Assembly: GCF_900107735.1 (NCBI RefSeq)
Contig: NZ_FNQV01000003.1
Location: 160,325 to 224,324, forward strand
Length of the DNA: 64,000 bases
Source: Bowdeniella nasicola
GTDB taxonomy: Bacteria > Actinomycetota > Actinomycetes > Actinomycetales > Actinomycetaceae
Reading direction: 5' to 3'
Shown here: one piece after another, positions 33,897 through 44,827 of the stretch
Position numbering within the stretch: the stretch's first letter is position 1
How the letters are laid out: each line of letters begins with the position of its first letter
Translations under genes and position numbers: made by a program
Notes under the pieces: model-generated
Seen by the model: only the letters and a program-made list of their open reading frames with translations
What the model was told of the DNA's origin: nothing
Database searches by the model: none

Positions 33897-36523
33897 CGAC
33901 GACCACTCCCAAACCCGGTAGCGAAGCCGTCGAGCTAATCAGCGCCACCATCGACGGCGTCACCGTCGAGGTTCCCAAGGGAACGCTGATCATTCGCGCG
34001 GCCGAGCAGGCCGGGATTCACATTCCGCGTTTTTGCGATCACCCGCTCCTGAAGCCGGCCGGCGCCTGCCGCCAGTGCCTGGTCGATGTGGCGATGCCCG
34101 ACCGCGAAGGCAACATCCGCCCGATGCCCAAGCCCCAGGCCTCCTGCACCATGGAGGTCACCCCCGGCATGGAAGTGCACACCCAGCACACCTCCCAGGT
34201 CGCGGACAAGGCGCAGCAGGGCATCATGGAGTTCCTGCTCATCAACCACCCGCTGGATTGCCCGGTGTGCGATAAGGGCGGCGAATGCCCCCTGCAAAAC
34301 CAGGCGATGAGCAACGGCCGCGCCACCTCGCGATTCATCGACATCAAGCGCACCTTCCCCAAGCCGATCCGCGTGTCCACCGAGATCCTGCTCGATCGCG
34401 ACCGCTGCATCCTCTGCCAGCGCTGCACCCGGTTCTCCGCGCAGATCGCCGGTGACCCGTTCATCGCGCTGCAGGGCCGCGGCGCCGGCAGCCCCGGCAT
34501 GGAGCTGCACGGCCTGCACTCCTCGCAAATCGGCACCTTCGATGAGAACATCCTCGACTTCGCCGACACCGGCCACGCTGAGCCGCACGTCATCGCGCCG
34601 GACCTGATCGGCCCCGACGGGGAGCCCGGCCTGACCGCGGGACTCGCCGCGGGACCCGTCGGCGCCGCCGAGCGGGATGAATCCGGACGCACCTTTGCCT
34701 CCTACTTCTCCGGCAACACGATCCAGATCTGCCCCGTGGGGGCCCTGACGAGCGCGACCTACCGGTTCCGCTCGCGCCCCTTCGACCTCATCTCTACGGC
34801 TTCCGTCGCGGAGCATGACGCGTCCGGCGCGGCCATCCGCGTCGACGTGCGGCATGGCACCGTCATGCGTCGCCTCTCGGGCAACGACACGGAGGTCAAC
34901 GAGGAGTGGATCACCGACAAGGACCGCTTCGCCTTCGCCTGGCAGGACGCCCCGGACCGGCTGCGCGCCCCCATGGTGCGCGACGAAGAAACCGGCGAGC
35001 TCGTCGAAACCTCCTGGTCCGAGGCTCTGGCCATTGCGGCCGATGGGCTGAAGGACGCGCTCGCGCGCGGGGGAGTGGCCGCCCTGCCCGGTGGCCGCCT
35101 CACCCTGGAGGACGCCTTCGCGTGGTCGAAGTTCGCGCGCGTCGTGTTGCAGACGAATGACGTGGACTACCGCGCCCGCGCCCACAGCGCGGAAGAAGCC
35201 GCCTTCCTCGCCTCGCACGTCGCGGGCAGCGGGCTCGGCGTCACCTTCCGTGACCTGGAATTCGCGCCCGAGGTCTTCCTCGTCGCACTGGAATCCGAAG
35301 AAGAGGCCGGAAACGTCTTCCTGCGCCTGCGCAAGGGCGTCCTGGAAGGCCGCGTCCACGTCTCCACGCTCGCGCCCTACCTCACGCGCGGTTCGCGCAA
35401 GCTCGGCGCCGACCTCATCTCCGCCGCCCCCGGCACCGAATCCGAGGTGCTCGCGGCGATCGTGGACGGCTCCGCGCACGAGAACCTCAACGCCCTGGCT
35501 GGACGCCTGTCCGCACCGGGCGCGATCATCGCCGTTGGCGAGCGCGCCGCCCAGGTGCCGGGCCTGCTCAGCGAAGTGACGGCACTGGCAAAGCGCAGCG
35601 GAGCACGCCTCGTGTGGATCCCGCGCCGCGCCGGCGAACGCGCCGCGCTCGAGGCCGGACTGCTGCCAGACCTGTTGCCCTCGGGCCGCGCCGCGAGCGA
35701 TGCGGAAGCCCGCGTCGATGTTGCGAGCGCCTGGGGAGTAACCGAGCTGCCGAGCGCTGCCGGCCGCGACCTGACCGAGATCCTGCTCGCGCTGAACACC
35801 GGCGAGCTGCCCGCGGCCATCGTCGGCGGCTTCGACCTGGCCGACCTCCCGGATCCCGTCCTCGCCGAGCGTGCACTGCGCGCCGCCTTCGTCGTCCAGC
35901 TCGAGGTTCGCCGCTCCGCGATCACGCCGACCTCCCAGGTCGTGCTGCCCGTCGCACCGCCGGTCGACAAGGCCGGAACCTTCCTGAACTGGGAGGGGCG
36001 CTTGCGTCCCTTCGGCCAGGTTCGCACCTCGCACTTCTCCTCTGATCGCGAAGTCCTTGCCGATCTCGCCCGCGAGTTCGACATTGATCTCGGCATCGAT
36101 TCCCTCGATGAGGTTCACGGCCAGATCACCGAACTGCTCGAGTGGAGCGGCGCGACGCCGGCCTTCGAGCACCGTGCTGCTGGCGAGGTGCCGCACGCCT
36201 CCGGCAACGAGGCGGTTCTCGCGACGTGGCGCATGATGCTCGATAGCGCGAGCGGCCAGGACTGCGAGCCGCACCTGGCGGGTACCGCGCCGCGCGCCGT
36301 TGCTCGCATCAGCCCGGAATTCGCCGGTGAGCTCGGTCTGGCAAACGACGACCTCGTGACCGTCACCGGTCCCGCCGGCGCCGTGCGAGTCCCCGTTGCG
36401 ATCACCGACATGCCGCATCACGTCGTCTGGCTGCCGCAGCATTCGCCCGGCTGCTCCGTCTACACCGACCTCGGGGTGGGCGCTGGCGACATCGTCACCT
36501 TGGAAGCTAAGGAGGCCAACTAA
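33893..36523 (+). CDS. nuoG: NADH-quinone oxidoreductase subunit G
   Basis: The 876-residue iron-sulfur subunit has an N-terminal [2Fe-2S] ferredoxin domain ([20 protein letters not shown] then [12 protein letters not shown]), the His-Cys cluster region [19 protein letters not shown], [4Fe-4S] ligands in [17 protein letters not shown] and [20 protein letters not shown], followed by a molybdopterin-oxidoreductase-like domain that has no cofactor role. It carries electrons from NuoF toward NuoI. Overlaps nuoF by four bases, with nuoH starting at its stop. Confidence 0.95.
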   Translation: MTTTTPKPGSEAVELISATIDGVTVEVPKGTLIIRAAEQAGIHIPRFCDHPLLKPAGACRQCLVDVAMPDREGNIRPMPKPQASCTMEVTPGMEVHTQHTSQVADKAQQGIMEFLLINHPLDCPVCDKGGECPLQNQAMSNGRATSRFIDIKRTFPKPIRVSTEILLDRDRCILCQRCTRFSAQIAGDPFIALQGRGAGSPGMELHGLHSSQIGTFDENILDFADTGHAEPHVIAPDLIGPDGEPGLTAGLAAGPVGAAERDESGRTFASYFSGNTIQICPVGALTSATYRFRSRPFDLISTASVAEHDASGAAIRVDVRHGTVMRRLSGNDTEVNEEWITDKDRFAFAWQDAPDRLRAPMVRDEETGELVETSWSEALAIAADGLKDALARGGVAALPGGRLTLEDAFAWSKFARVVLQTNDVDYRARAHSAEEAAFLASHVAGSGLGVTFRDLEFAPEVFLVALESEEEAGNVFLRLRKGVLEGRVHVSTLAPYLTRGSRKLGADLISAAPGTESEVLAAIVDGSAHENLNALAGRLSAPGAIIAVGERAAQVPGLLSEVTALAKRSGARLVWIPRRAGERAALEAGLLPDLLPSGRAASDAEARVDVASAWGVTELPSAAGRDLTEILLALNTGELPAAIVGGFDLADLPDPVLAERALRAAFVVQLEVRRSAITPTSQVVLPVAPPVDKAGTFLNWEGRLRPFGQVRTSHFSSDREVLADLAREFDIDLGIDSLDEVHGQITELLEWSGATPAFEHRAAGEVPHASGNEAVLATWRMMLDSASGQDCEPHLAGTAPRAVARISPEFAGELGLANDDLVTVTGPAGAVRVPVAITDMPHHVVWLPQHSPGCSVYTDLGVGAGDIVTLEAKEAN

Positions 36524-37875
36524 TGATTGCCCTCGCCTTCCCCTTTGACGCGCATCCCGTCGCGGATATCAGCAACGACCCGTGGTGGATCGTCCTTATC
36601 AAGGCGGTCTTCATCCTCGTCTTCCTGCTGGTCTCCGTGCTCATGGCGCTGTGGGTGGAACGACGTGGACTGGGCCGGATGCAGACCCGCCCCGGCCCGA
36701 ACGTCCATGGCCCCTTCGGTCTCTTCCAGGCCATCGGGGACGCCCTGAAGCTGGTCTTGAAGGAAGACTTCATGCTCAAGGGCGCGGACAAGTTCCTCTA
36801 CCTGCTTGCGCCGTTCATCGCGGCCTTCACTGCCTTCATGGTCTACGCGGTGCTCCCATTTGGACCCGAAGCCTCCATGTTCGGCCACACGACGCCGCTG
36901 CAGCTGACAGACTTCCCCGTCGCGGTGCTCTACATCCTGGCGATTACCGCCTTCGGCGTCTATGGCATCGTGCTCGGCGGCTGGTCCTCCAACTCCACCT
37001 ACCCGCTGCTTGGCGCCGTGCGCTCCTCGGCGCAGGTGATCTCCTACGAGCTCGCCATGGGTCTGTCGCTCGTCTCGGTCTTCCTCGTCTCCGGATCGAT
37101 GTCGACCTCCCAAATCGTTGACGCGCAAACCCGGCTGTGGTGGTTCATCGCCCTGCTGCCGGCCTTCATCGTCTACATCATCTCGATGGTCGGCGAAGTC
37201 AACCGTTTGCCCTTCGACCTACCCGAAGCCGAAGGCGAACTCGTCGCCGGCCACATGGTCGAATATTCGTCGATGAAGTTCGCGTGGTTCTTCCTCGCCG
37301 AATACATCAACATGTTCAACGTCTCCGGCGTCGCCGTCACCCTATTCCTCGGTGGCTGGCGGGCACCGTGGCCGCTGTCAATGATCGGCGACGGCATGCT
37401 GAACACCGGCTGGTGGCCCATGCTGTGGTTCATCGCCAAGGTCTGGATCGTCATGTTCTTCATGATCTGGGTGCGCGGCACGCTCGTGCGCTTCCGCTAC
37501 GACCAGTTCATGAAGCTCGGCTGGAAGGTCCTCATCCCCGTCGCCCTCGTGTGGGTAGCGATGGTGGCGATCGTTCAGGGCGTGCGTCGCTTCACCGACA
37601 TCCCGCTGACCACCCTGCTGATGGTCATCGGTGGCGTCTTCGCGGTCGCCATCGTGATCATGCTGCTCATCCCCGAAAAGAAGAAACCCGAAACACTGAC
37701 CGACGACGGCTACGAACTGACCGACGGAATCGTCACCGATTCCGACGAGCCGTTCGACGCCTTCGCGGGCGGCTACCCCGTGCCGCCACTGCCGGGGCAG
37801 CACCTGCCGGAATCGCCGCGCGCCAGCCGCCGGCAGCCTGGCACCGCCGTGGTTGAGGAGGAAGCTGATGTCTAA
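36523..37875 (+). CDS. nuoH: NADH-quinone oxidoreductase subunit H
   Basis: The 450-residue membrane subunit has about eight helices and lines the quinone entry. Signature segments are [20 protein letters not shown], the acidic loop [20 protein letters not shown] and [21 protein letters not shown] soluble C-terminal tail of roughly 80 residues follows the last helix, longer than in E. coli. The 3' end overlaps the nuoI start by eight bases. Confidence 0.95.
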   Translation: MIALAFPFDAHPVADISNDPWWIVLIKAVFILVFLLVSVLMALWVERRGLGRMQTRPGPNVHGPFGLFQAIGDALKLVLKEDFMLKGADKFLYLLAPFIAAFTAFMVYAVLPFGPEASMFGHTTPLQLTDFPVAVLYILAITAFGVYGIVLGGWSSNSTYPLLGAVRSSAQVISYELAMGLSLVSVFLVSGSMSTSQIVDAQTRLWWFIALLPAFIVYIISMVGEVNRLPFDLPEAEGELVAGHMVEYSSMKFAWFFLAEYINMFNVSGVAVTLFLGGWRAPWPLSMIGDGMLNTGWWPMLWFIAKVWIVMFFMIWVRGTLVRFRYDQFMKLGWKVLIPVALVWVAMVAIVQGVRRFTDIPLTTLLMVIGGVFAVAIVIMLLIPEKKKPETLTDDGYELTDGIVTDSDEPFDAFAGGYPVPPLPGQHLPESPRASRRQPGTAVVEEEADV

Positions 37876-38551
37876 GGACATGGACAAGGCCCGCACCCGC
37901 GGGGAGGTGACACGCCGCGAACCCATGCGGTTCGCTCCCGACGAGAAGGGCGCTCTAGGCAAGCTGTTCGCCCCGGTGGCGGGTTTCGGGATCACGATCT
38001 CCTCGATGTTCCGCCCGACGGTCACCGAGCAGTACCCGTTCGAAAAGGTCCCGACCCAGCCGCGTTACCACGGCCGTCACCAGCTCAACCGTTATGACGA
38101 CGGGCTGGAAAAGTGTATCGGCTGCGAGCTGTGCGCCTGGGCCTGCCCCGCGGACGCGATTCTGGTTGAAGCCGGCTCCAACTCACTGGACGGACAGTTC
38201 TCCCCGGGTGAGCGCTACGGCCGCGTGTACCAGATCAACTACCTGCGCTGCATCTTCTGCGGCCTGTGCATCGAGGCGTGCCCCACGCGCGCCCTGACGA
38301 TGACCAACGAATACGAACTCGCGGGCCCCACCCGTGAAGGCCTGATTTACGAAAAGCAGGACCTGCTCGCTCCGATGGAGCCGGGCATGCTTGCCGCCCC
38401 GCACCCCATGGTCGAGGGCACGACCGATGACGACTACTACCGCGGCGAGGTCACCGGCCCCACCACGGAGCAGATCGACTGGGTCCGCGCCAACCGGCCG
38501 GAGGATCCGACCTTGAAAGACGCGAGCGCAGCGAAGGGAGACCGTCCATGA
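37868..38551 (+). CDS. nuoI: NADH-quinone oxidoreductase subunit I
   Basis: The 227-residue subunit carries two [4Fe-4S] clusters (N6a and N6b): [20 protein letters not shown] and [23 protein letters not shown] at 37868 is chosen because GAGGAGGAA lies directly upstream, within the end of nuoH. It bridges NuoG to the N2 cluster in NuoB. Overlaps nuoJ by four bases. Confidence 0.95.
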   Translation: MSKDMDKARTRGEVTRREPMRFAPDEKGALGKLFAPVAGFGITISSMFRPTVTEQYPFEKVPTQPRYHGRHQLNRYDDGLEKCIGCELCAWACPADAILVEAGSNSLDGQFSPGERYGRVYQINYLRCIFCGLCIEACPTRALTMTNEYELAGPTREGLIYEKQDLLAPMEPGMLAAPHPMVEGTTDDDYYRGEVTGPTTEQIDWVRANRPEDPTLKDASAAKGDRP

Positions 38552-39438
38552 GCCCGCTGCTTCCCCTCGCCGTCGCGCCCGCGGCCGAACCCGTGATCGG
38601 AACGGGTGAAACCGTGCTGTTTTGGATCATGGCACCGCTCATGGTCATCTTCGCGCTCGGCCTCATCTTTGCGAAAAAGGCCGTCTATGCGGCCGTGTCC
38701 ATCGTCTTTGTCATGATCTGCCTGGCGTTCATGTACACCGCGCTGGAGGCACCCTTCCTCGGGGTCGCCCAGGTCGTGGTCTACACCGGCGCGATCATGA
38801 TGCTCTTCCTGTTCGTGCTCATGCTCGTCGGCGTGGATGCCTCCGATTCGCTGGTCGAGACGATCAAGAACCAGCGTTGGGTCTCCGCGGTTGCGGCCCT
38901 CGGCCTCGTTATCGTGCTCGCCGGCGCCCTCGGTTGGGCCACCCTCGGTCAGCCCGCGGGGCTCGCCGAAGCCAATGCCGCGACGAACCCCGTCGGCGTC
39001 GCCGAAGTGATCTTCGGTAAGCACGTCTTCGCGATGGAACTGACCGGCGCGCTGCTCATCACCGCCGCGCTCGGAGCTCTCACGCTCACCCACCGCGACC
39101 GCCTGCACCGGGCCATCACCCAGCGCACCGTGGCCGATGCCAAGATGCGCGCGTGGGCCCGCGGAGATGGCCGGATCAGCCAGCTGCCGACCCCGGGCGT
39201 CTACGCCCGCCACAACGCCGCCGACGTGCCCGCGCTCGCGGCCGACGGCAGCCCGATCAACGCCTCGGTACCCAAGGTGCTGCGGGTGCGTGGCCAGCAG
39301 CGTGAGATCGGCGAGTTCGCGCTTGATCCCGCAGCCCACGTAAATGATCACGTCGCGCAGTCCGGGCTCGCGAACATGCCGGGCACTCCGGCCCCCGAGC
39401 TCCCTGCGGCCATGATCGATGAGGAGGATGCCAAATGA
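38548..39438 (+). CDS. nuoJ: NADH-quinone oxidoreductase subunit J
   Basis: The 296-residue protein has five helices in the first ~190 residues, with the family pattern [20 protein letters not shown] and [21 protein letters not shown] hydrophilic tail of about 110 residues follows. Tails of this kind are common in actinobacterial NuoJ, and their role is unknown. It is part of the proton-pumping membrane arm. Overlaps nuoK by four bases. Confidence 0.94.
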   Translation: MSPLLPLAVAPAAEPVIGTGETVLFWIMAPLMVIFALGLIFAKKAVYAAVSIVFVMICLAFMYTALEAPFLGVAQVVVYTGAIMMLFLFVLMLVGVDASDSLVETIKNQRWVSAVAALGLVIVLAGALGWATLGQPAGLAEANAATNPVGVAEVIFGKHVFAMELTGALLITAALGALTLTHRDRLHRAITQRTVADAKMRAWARGDGRISQLPTPGVYARHNAADVPALAADGSPINASVPKVLRVRGQQREIGEFALDPAAHVNDHVAQSGLANMPGTPAPELPAAMIDEEDAK

Positions 39439-39734
39439 GCATCATGAACTACCTCGTGCTGTCGTCAATCCTGTTCTCGATCGGCGCGATCACGGTCCTC
39501 GTGAGGCGCAACGCGATCATCGCGTTCATGGGTGTCGAGCTCATGCTCAACGCCACCAACCTCGCGCTCGTGGCCTTCTCCCGCATGCACGGCGGCCTGG
39601 ACGGTCAGGTCATGGCGTTCTTCGTCATGGTCGTCGCTGCCGCCGAAGTGGTGATCGGGCTCGCGATTATCGTGTCCATCTTTAGAACCCGCAGGTCCGC
39701 GTCGATCGACGACGTGTCCCTGCTGAAGAACTGA
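39435..39734 (+). CDS. nuoK: NADH-quinone oxidoreductase subunit K
   Basis: The 99-residue three-helix subunit has membrane glutamates needed for proton translocation in [19 protein letters not shown] and [20 protein letters not shown]. Length is exactly that of the family. nuoL follows after 12 bases. Confidence 0.96.
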   Translation: MSIMNYLVLSSILFSIGAITVLVRRNAIIAFMGVELMLNATNLALVAFSRMHGGLDGQVMAFFVMVVAAAEVVIGLAIIVSIFRTRRSASIDDVSLLKN

Positions 39735-39746
39735 GGTGCCTAGCTC

Positions 39747-41711
39747 ATGACTGGACTACTGACTGCCTCTCAGTTCCCCCTCGCAATCGAGATCGGGACC
39801 ACCCCGGCCACGGGCGCTGCCTCGCTCGCGTGGCTGCTCATCGCAATCCCGCTCGCCAGCGCCGCGATCCTGCTGCTCGCCGGACGCATGTCCGACCGGT
39901 GGGGGCACTGGCTTGGCGTGGCCGCCTCCTGGGCATCCTTCGTGCTCGGTGCCGCGATCCTCTTCCAGCTCTTCGGGCTGGCCCCCGAGGCGCGCTCCAT
40001 CGAGCTGCCGCTTTATGACTGGATGCCGGGACTTATCGATGGGGGAGCGATCGGGCTGCTGCTCGACCCGCTCTCGCTGACCTTCGTCATGCTCGTGACC
40101 TTCGTCGGCTCCCTCATCCACGTATACGCCGTGGCCTACATGGAACACGATCCGGACCGGCGACGCTTCTTCGCCTACCTCAACCTCTTCATCGCGGCGA
40201 TGCTCACGCTCGTGCTCGCGGATTCCTACCTGCTGCTGTTCGTCGGCTGGGAAGGCGTGGGCCTCGCGTCCTACCTGCTCATCGGGTTCTGGAACCAGGT
40301 GCCCGAGTACGCGACGGCCGCTAAGAAGGCCTTCGTCATGAACCGCATCGGTGACGCCGGTCTGCTGCTCGCGATGGCGACGATGTTCGCCACCCTCGGC
40401 AGCGTCAAATACGCCGACGCGTTCGCCGCAGTGCCCGGCACGTCGACCACCTGGCTGACCGTCACCGGCATCCTGCTGCTCGTGGGCGCGTGCGGTAAGT
40501 CCGCGCAGTTCCCCTTGCAGGCATGGCTCGGTGACGCCATGGCCGGCCCGACTCCGGTCTCGGCGCTCATCCACGCCGCCACGATGGTCACGGCGGGCGT
40601 TTACCTCGTCGTGCGTTCCGGTGCGATCTACGCCGGTGCCCCGACGGCCCAACTCCTCGTCGCCATCATCGGCGCAATCACGCTGCTGTTCGGTGCGATC
40701 GTCGGCTGCGCCAAGGACGACATGAAGAAGGTCCTGGCGGCCTCCACCATGAGCCAGATCGGCTACATGATGCTCGCGGCCGGGCTCGGCCCGATCGGTG
40801 CCGCCTTCGCGATCTTCCACCTGCTCACCCACGGCTTCTTCAAGGCCCAGATGTTCCTCGGTGCCGGCTCCGTCATGCACGGCATGGATGATCAGGTCGA
40901 CATGCGGCGCTTTGGTGGGCTCAGCAAGTACATGAAGGTCACGTGGATCACCTTCGCCATTGGCTGGCTGGCGATCCTCGGAGTACCCCCGTTTGCGGGC
41001 TTCTTCTCCAAGGACAAGATCATCGAAGCCGCCTTCGTTGGCGATGGCCTGCGGCCGTGGATCTTTGGTCTCATTGCGCTGCTCGGCGCCGGCATCACCG
41101 CGTTCTACATGTCGCGACTGTTCTTCATGGTCTTCCATGGCGACAAGCGCTGGTCTAAGACGCGCGAAGGTAAGGACATGCATCCGCACGAGTCGCCCGC
41201 CCTCATGACCGTGCCGATGATCGTGCTGTCGGTCTTTTCCATCGGGCTCGGCCTCGCGCTGACCTACGTCTGGGACTTCACCGCCTGGCTCGCGCCGGTT
41301 ACCGGTGAGGTTGAGCATCACGAGCCCGTGATCGCGGTGCCCGTCATCATGGGGGCGACGCTCGCCGTCGTCATCCTGGGCGTGGCACTGGCCTACGTGC
41401 TCTTTGCTCGCCGCGAGGTGGCCACCACCCCGCCGGAGACCAACGCTCTGGTGCGCGCGGCTCGCGCCGACCTACACCAGGACGCTATCAACGAGGCCGT
41501 CTTCATGGCGCCCTCGCAAATGCTCACCCGGGGTGTGCAGGAAGCAGACCATCTCGCCGTTGACGGGCTCGTCATGGGCGCTGCCCGCGGGACGGGCGCG
41601 CTTGGCAGATGGTTCGGCAAACTCCACAACGGCTACGTCCGCTCCTACGCGGCCATCACCGTCGTCGGCGTCATTGTGGCGCTGGTCGTCGTGTTGGCTT
41701 CACGGATCTGA
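39747..41711 (+). CDS. nuoL: NADH-quinone oxidoreductase subunit L
   Basis: The 654-residue antiporter-like subunit is the distal end of the membrane arm. Marks include LVGWEGVGLASYLLIGFW, GKSAQFPLQAWLGDAMAGPT with PVSALIHAATMVTAGVYLVV, and STMSQIGYMMLAAGLG. A long C-terminal lateral helix region ends near VGVIVALVVVLASRI. Conserved Glu and Lys of the proton channel are present in these segments. Confidence 0.96.
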   Translation: MTGLLTASQFPLAIEIGTTPATGAASLAWLLIAIPLASAAILLLAGRMSDRWGHWLGVAASWASFVLGAAILFQLFGLAPEARSIELPLYDWMPGLIDGGAIGLLLDPLSLTFVMLVTFVGSLIHVYAVAYMEHDPDRRRFFAYLNLFIAAMLTLVLADSYLLLFVGWEGVGLASYLLIGFWNQVPEYATAAKKAFVMNRIGDAGLLLAMATMFATLGSVKYADAFAAVPGTSTTWLTVTGILLLVGACGKSAQFPLQAWLGDAMAGPTPVSALIHAATMVTAGVYLVVRSGAIYAGAPTAQLLVAIIGAITLLFGAIVGCAKDDMKKVLAASTMSQIGYMMLAAGLGPIGAAFAIFHLLTHGFFKAQMFLGAGSVMHGMDDQVDMRRFGGLSKYMKVTWITFAIGWLAILGVPPFAGFFSKDKIIEAAFVGDGLRPWIFGLIALLGAGITAFYMSRLFFMVFHGDKRWSKTREGKDMHPHESPALMTVPMIVLSVFSIGLGLALTYVWDFTAWLAPVTGEVEHHEPVIAVPVIMGATLAVVILGVALAYVLFARREVATTPPETNALVRAARADLHQDAINEAVFMAPSQMLTRGVQEADHLAVDGLVMGAARGTGALGRWFGKLHNGYVRSYAAITVVGVIVALVVVLASRI

Positions 41712-41735
41712 CCGGGAAGAACAGGAGAAAACTCA

Positions 41736-43265
41736 ATGGAATCCTTCCCCTGGTTAACGATTCTGATCGCGCTGCCCGCGCTCGGCGCGCTCGCGATCGG
41801 GCTGCTACGCCTTCCGGATCAGACCGCTAAGCTCACCGCGCTCGGCATCTCGGTGCTCGAGCTCGTGCTCGCCATCGTGGCCGCAGTCTCCTTCGACTTC
41901 GCACAAGCCGGGAGCATCCAGCTGGTCGAACAGGCCTCCTGGATCCCGCAGCTCGGAGTGAGCTGGGCGCTCGGCGTGAACGGACTGGGCCTCGTTATGG
42001 TCCTGCTCTCGCTCGCCCTCGTGCCGCTCGTCATCATGGCCTACCGCCCGGCACCGGCCGACGGTGAGTCCCGCGGCAGCGCGGCCGGCTACTACGCGCT
42101 CGTGCTCTCGCTCGCTGCCTTCATGGTCGCGATCTTTGCCGCCCGCGATGTGTTCTTGTTCTACGTCGTCTTCGAAGCGATGCTCATCCCGGTCTACTTC
42201 CTCGTGGGCCGCTACGGGGGAGTCAAGCGCCGCGCGGCCGCGATCAAGTTCCTGCTGTACTCGCTCGCCGGTGGCCTCATCATGCTCGTCGGTGTCATCG
42301 CGATCTACACCTACGGACCGCAGGGCCCGGACGGTTTCCTCATCGACAACCTCGCTGGCTTGCAGATGCCGGCCGGCGTGGAGATGGCGATCTTCCTGTC
42401 CTTCTTCATCGCCTTTGCGATCAAGGCTCCGATGGTTCCCGTGCACACCTGGCTGCCGGATACCGCGGAAGCGGCACCGGCCGGTACCTCGGTCCTGCTC
42501 GTTGGCATTCTCGATAAGGTCGGCACCTTCGGCATGATCATGCTGTGCCTGCCGCTGTTCCCGAACGCCAGCGCGAAGGCCGCACCGGTCATCATCATCC
42601 TGGCCGTCATTTCCATCATCTGGGGCGGCCTCATGGCGGTCGCCGAGCGTGACCTGCTGCGACTGGTCTCCTACACCTCGGTCTCGCACTTCGGCTTCAT
42701 CGTCATGGGTATCTTCATCGGCTCCACTGTCGCGATGACGGGCTCGATGGTCTACATGGTGGCGCACGGCATCACGACCGCCGGCATGTTCTTCATCGTG
42801 GAGTTCCTGGGCCGCCGCGGCGGCAGCGTGCAGATCCCGCACTACCGCGGCATGCAGCGCACGACCCCGATCCTTGCGGGCCTGTTCCTGTTCACCGGCC
42901 TGGCCTCGATTGCCCTGCCGGGCCTGTCGGGCTTCGTGCCGGAATACATGGTCCTCATGGGCTCCTTCGGCGCGAACATTTGGGCCGGCAGCTTCGCGGT
43001 GCTCGGCGTCATCATCGCCGCGCTGTACGTGCTGTTGCCCTATCAGCGGGTCTTTACCGGCCCACCGACGACCGAGGGACTCATCGATAGCAGCGACCTG
43101 GACGGAAATGAAAAGGCCGTCATGGTCCCGCTCGCGATCGCCATGGTTGTCCTTGGTGTCCTGCCCTCCCTCGTGATTAACACCGTTGCGCCGGTGGCCG
43201 ATGATTACACCATCACGACCGACGCGACCATCTCTGCCCAGCTCTTCGATAGGAGCGAGAAGTGA
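41736..43265 (+). CDS. nuoM: NADH-quinone oxidoreductase subunit M
   Basis: The 509-residue antiporter-like subunit shows FYVVFEAMLIPVYFLVGRYG (channel Glu), FFIAFAIKAPMVPVHTWLPD with TAEAAPAGTSVLLVGILDKV, and LVSYTSVSHFGFIVMGIFIG. About 14 helices. A GGAGAA ribosome binding site precedes the ATG. Its stop overlaps the nuoN start by four bases. Confidence 0.96.
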   Translation: MESFPWLTILIALPALGALAIGLLRLPDQTAKLTALGISVLELVLAIVAAVSFDFAQAGSIQLVEQASWIPQLGVSWALGVNGLGLVMVLLSLALVPLVIMAYRPAPADGESRGSAAGYYALVLSLAAFMVAIFAARDVFLFYVVFEAMLIPVYFLVGRYGGVKRRAAAIKFLLYSLAGGLIMLVGVIAIYTYGPQGPDGFLIDNLAGLQMPAGVEMAIFLSFFIAFAIKAPMVPVHTWLPDTAEAAPAGTSVLLVGILDKVGTFGMIMLCLPLFPNASAKAAPVIIILAVISIIWGGLMAVAERDLLRLVSYTSVSHFGFIVMGIFIGSTVAMTGSMVYMVAHGITTAGMFFIVEFLGRRGGSVQIPHYRGMQRTTPILAGLFLFTGLASIALPGLSGFVPEYMVLMGSFGANIWAGSFAVLGVIIAALYVLLPYQRVFTGPPTTEGLIDSSDLDGNEKAVMVPLAIAMVVLGVLPSLVINTVAPVADDYTITTDATISAQLFDRSEK

Positions 43266-44827
43266 GTCAATTCGTAGCTCCCGACATCGCCTGGGGTGCG
43301 CTCACCCCGATCCTCATCATCTTCGCCGCCGCCGTCATCGGCGTGCTGATTGAGGCGTTCGCGCCGCGCACGGTACGCCGCACGATCCAGCTGGTGGTCT
43401 CGATGGTGGCGATCGCGGCCGCGATCGTCGCGGTCGTCTGGCGCTGGACCGTCGTCGCGGCCGATGGACCGACGAGCGTGCTCGCCGGCTCCTACCACGA
43501 GGATCCGTTCGCACTGGCGACCCAGGGCATCCTGCTCATCTCCTCGCTGCTCGCGCTCATGGTGATCGCGGACCGCACGAGCCTCGGTGATGGCGCGTTC
43601 GTCGCCGCCGGTGCGACCCGTCCCGGCAGCTATGAGGAAGAGGACTACACGCGCGCGGGCTTCGCCCAGACCGAGGTCTTCCCGCTCGTGCTGTTCTCGC
43701 TGGGAGGCATGCTCGTCTTCCCGGCCACGGCCGACATGGTGACGCTGTTCATCGCGCTGGAAGTTCTCTCGCTGCCGCTGTACATCCTGTGTGGCCTCGC
43801 CCGTCGTCGCCGCCTGCTCAGCCAGGAAGCCTCGCTGAAGTACTTCCTGCTCGGCGCGTTCTCCTCCGCGTTCATGCTCTTTGGCATCGCGCTGATGTAC
43901 GGCTTCTCCGGCTCCTTCCGGTTTGCCGAGATCGCCGATTCCGTCATGCTCGTCGCGGGCAAGGACACGCTGCTGCTCGCCGGCATTGTCCTCGTGACCG
44001 TCGGCCTGCTGTTCAAGGTCGGTGCGGCACCGTTCCACACCTGGACGCCGGACGTCTACCAGGGCGCACCCACCCCCATCACGGGCTTCATGGCGGCCGC
44101 GACCAAGCTCGCCGCCTTCGCCGCGCTGCTGCGCTTTTGGTACACGATCGCCTACGGCATGCAGTGGGACCTCAACGCCCTGATGCTCGGCATCGCGGTG
44201 CTGACGATGCTCATCGGTACCGTCCTTGGTGTCGTCCAAAACGACATCAAGCGCATGCTTGCCTACTCCTCGATCGCCCACGCCGGCTTCCTGCTCCTGG
44301 GTGTCATCTCGCTGACGCAGCAGGCGCTGGGAGCAACGCTGTTCTACCTGCTCGCCTACGGTCTTGCGACGATCGGCGCCTTCGGCATCGTCTCGCTCGT
44401 TCGTGAGGTCGATGCGAACGGCAACATCACCTCTGAGGCGACGAACCTGCAGCAATGGGCGGGCCTCGGCAAGCGGCATCCACTGCTAGCCGGCGCCATG
44501 GTGATCTTCCTGCTGTCGTTTGCGGGCATCCCGCTGACCTCGGGCTTCATCGGTAAGTTCGTCGTGTTCTCCGCGGCGATCTCCGGTGGCCTTGCCTGGG
44601 CCGTCGTCGTGGCGGTCATCGCCTCGGCCGCGACCGCATTCTTCTACGTCCGCCTCATCGTCTTGATGTACCTGACGGACGCGGAGGACGAGTCGACGGT
44701 TGCCATCGGCTCTGAGGGCCCGACGACGATCGCGATCGGCGCTTGCGCCGTCTTGACGGTGCTGCTCGGCATCATTCCCGGACCGGTCCTGAACCTCCTT
44801 TCGAACGCGAGCCAGTTACTGCCGTGA
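43262..44827 (+). CDS. nuoN: NADH-quinone oxidoreductase subunit N
   Basis: The 521-residue third antiporter-like subunit has FIALEVLSLPLYILCGLARR, KVGAAPFHTWTPDVYQGAPT, and LAYSSIAHAGFLLLGVISLT. GTG start in the GTGA overlap with nuoM. It closes the complex I set, so all fourteen subunits are intact. The stop overlaps the start of the prenyl diphosphate synthase gene (GTGA), tying quinone tail synthesis to complex I expression. Confidence 0.96.
   Translation: MSQFVAPDIAWGALTPILIIFAAAVIGVLIEAFAPRTVRRTIQLVVSMVAIAAAIVAVVWRWTVVAADGPTSVLAGSYHEDPFALATQGILLISSLLALMVIADRTSLGDGAFVAAGATRPGSYEEEDYTRAGFAQTEVFPLVLFSLGGMLVFPATADMVTLFIALEVLSLPLYILCGLARRRRLLSQEASLKYFLLGAFSSAFMLFGIALMYGFSGSFRFAEIADSVMLVAGKDTLLLAGIVLVTVGLLFKVGAAPFHTWTPDVYQGAPTPITGFMAAATKLAAFAALLRFWYTIAYGMQWDLNALMLGIAVLTMLIGTVLGVVQNDIKRMLAYSSIAHAGFLLLGVISLTQQALGATLFYLLAYGLATIGAFGIVSLVREVDANGNITSEATNLQQWAGLGKRHPLLAGAMVIFLLSFAGIPLTSGFIGKFVVFSAAISGGLAWAVVVAVIASAATAFFYVRLIVLMYLTDAEDESTVAIGSEGPTTIAIGACAVLTVLLGIIPGPVLNLLSNASQLLP

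Noticed and set aside
38548..39438. NuoJ fused to an extra domain
   Set aside because: The long hydrophilic tail is ordinary for actinobacterial NuoJ and shows no recognisable domain.
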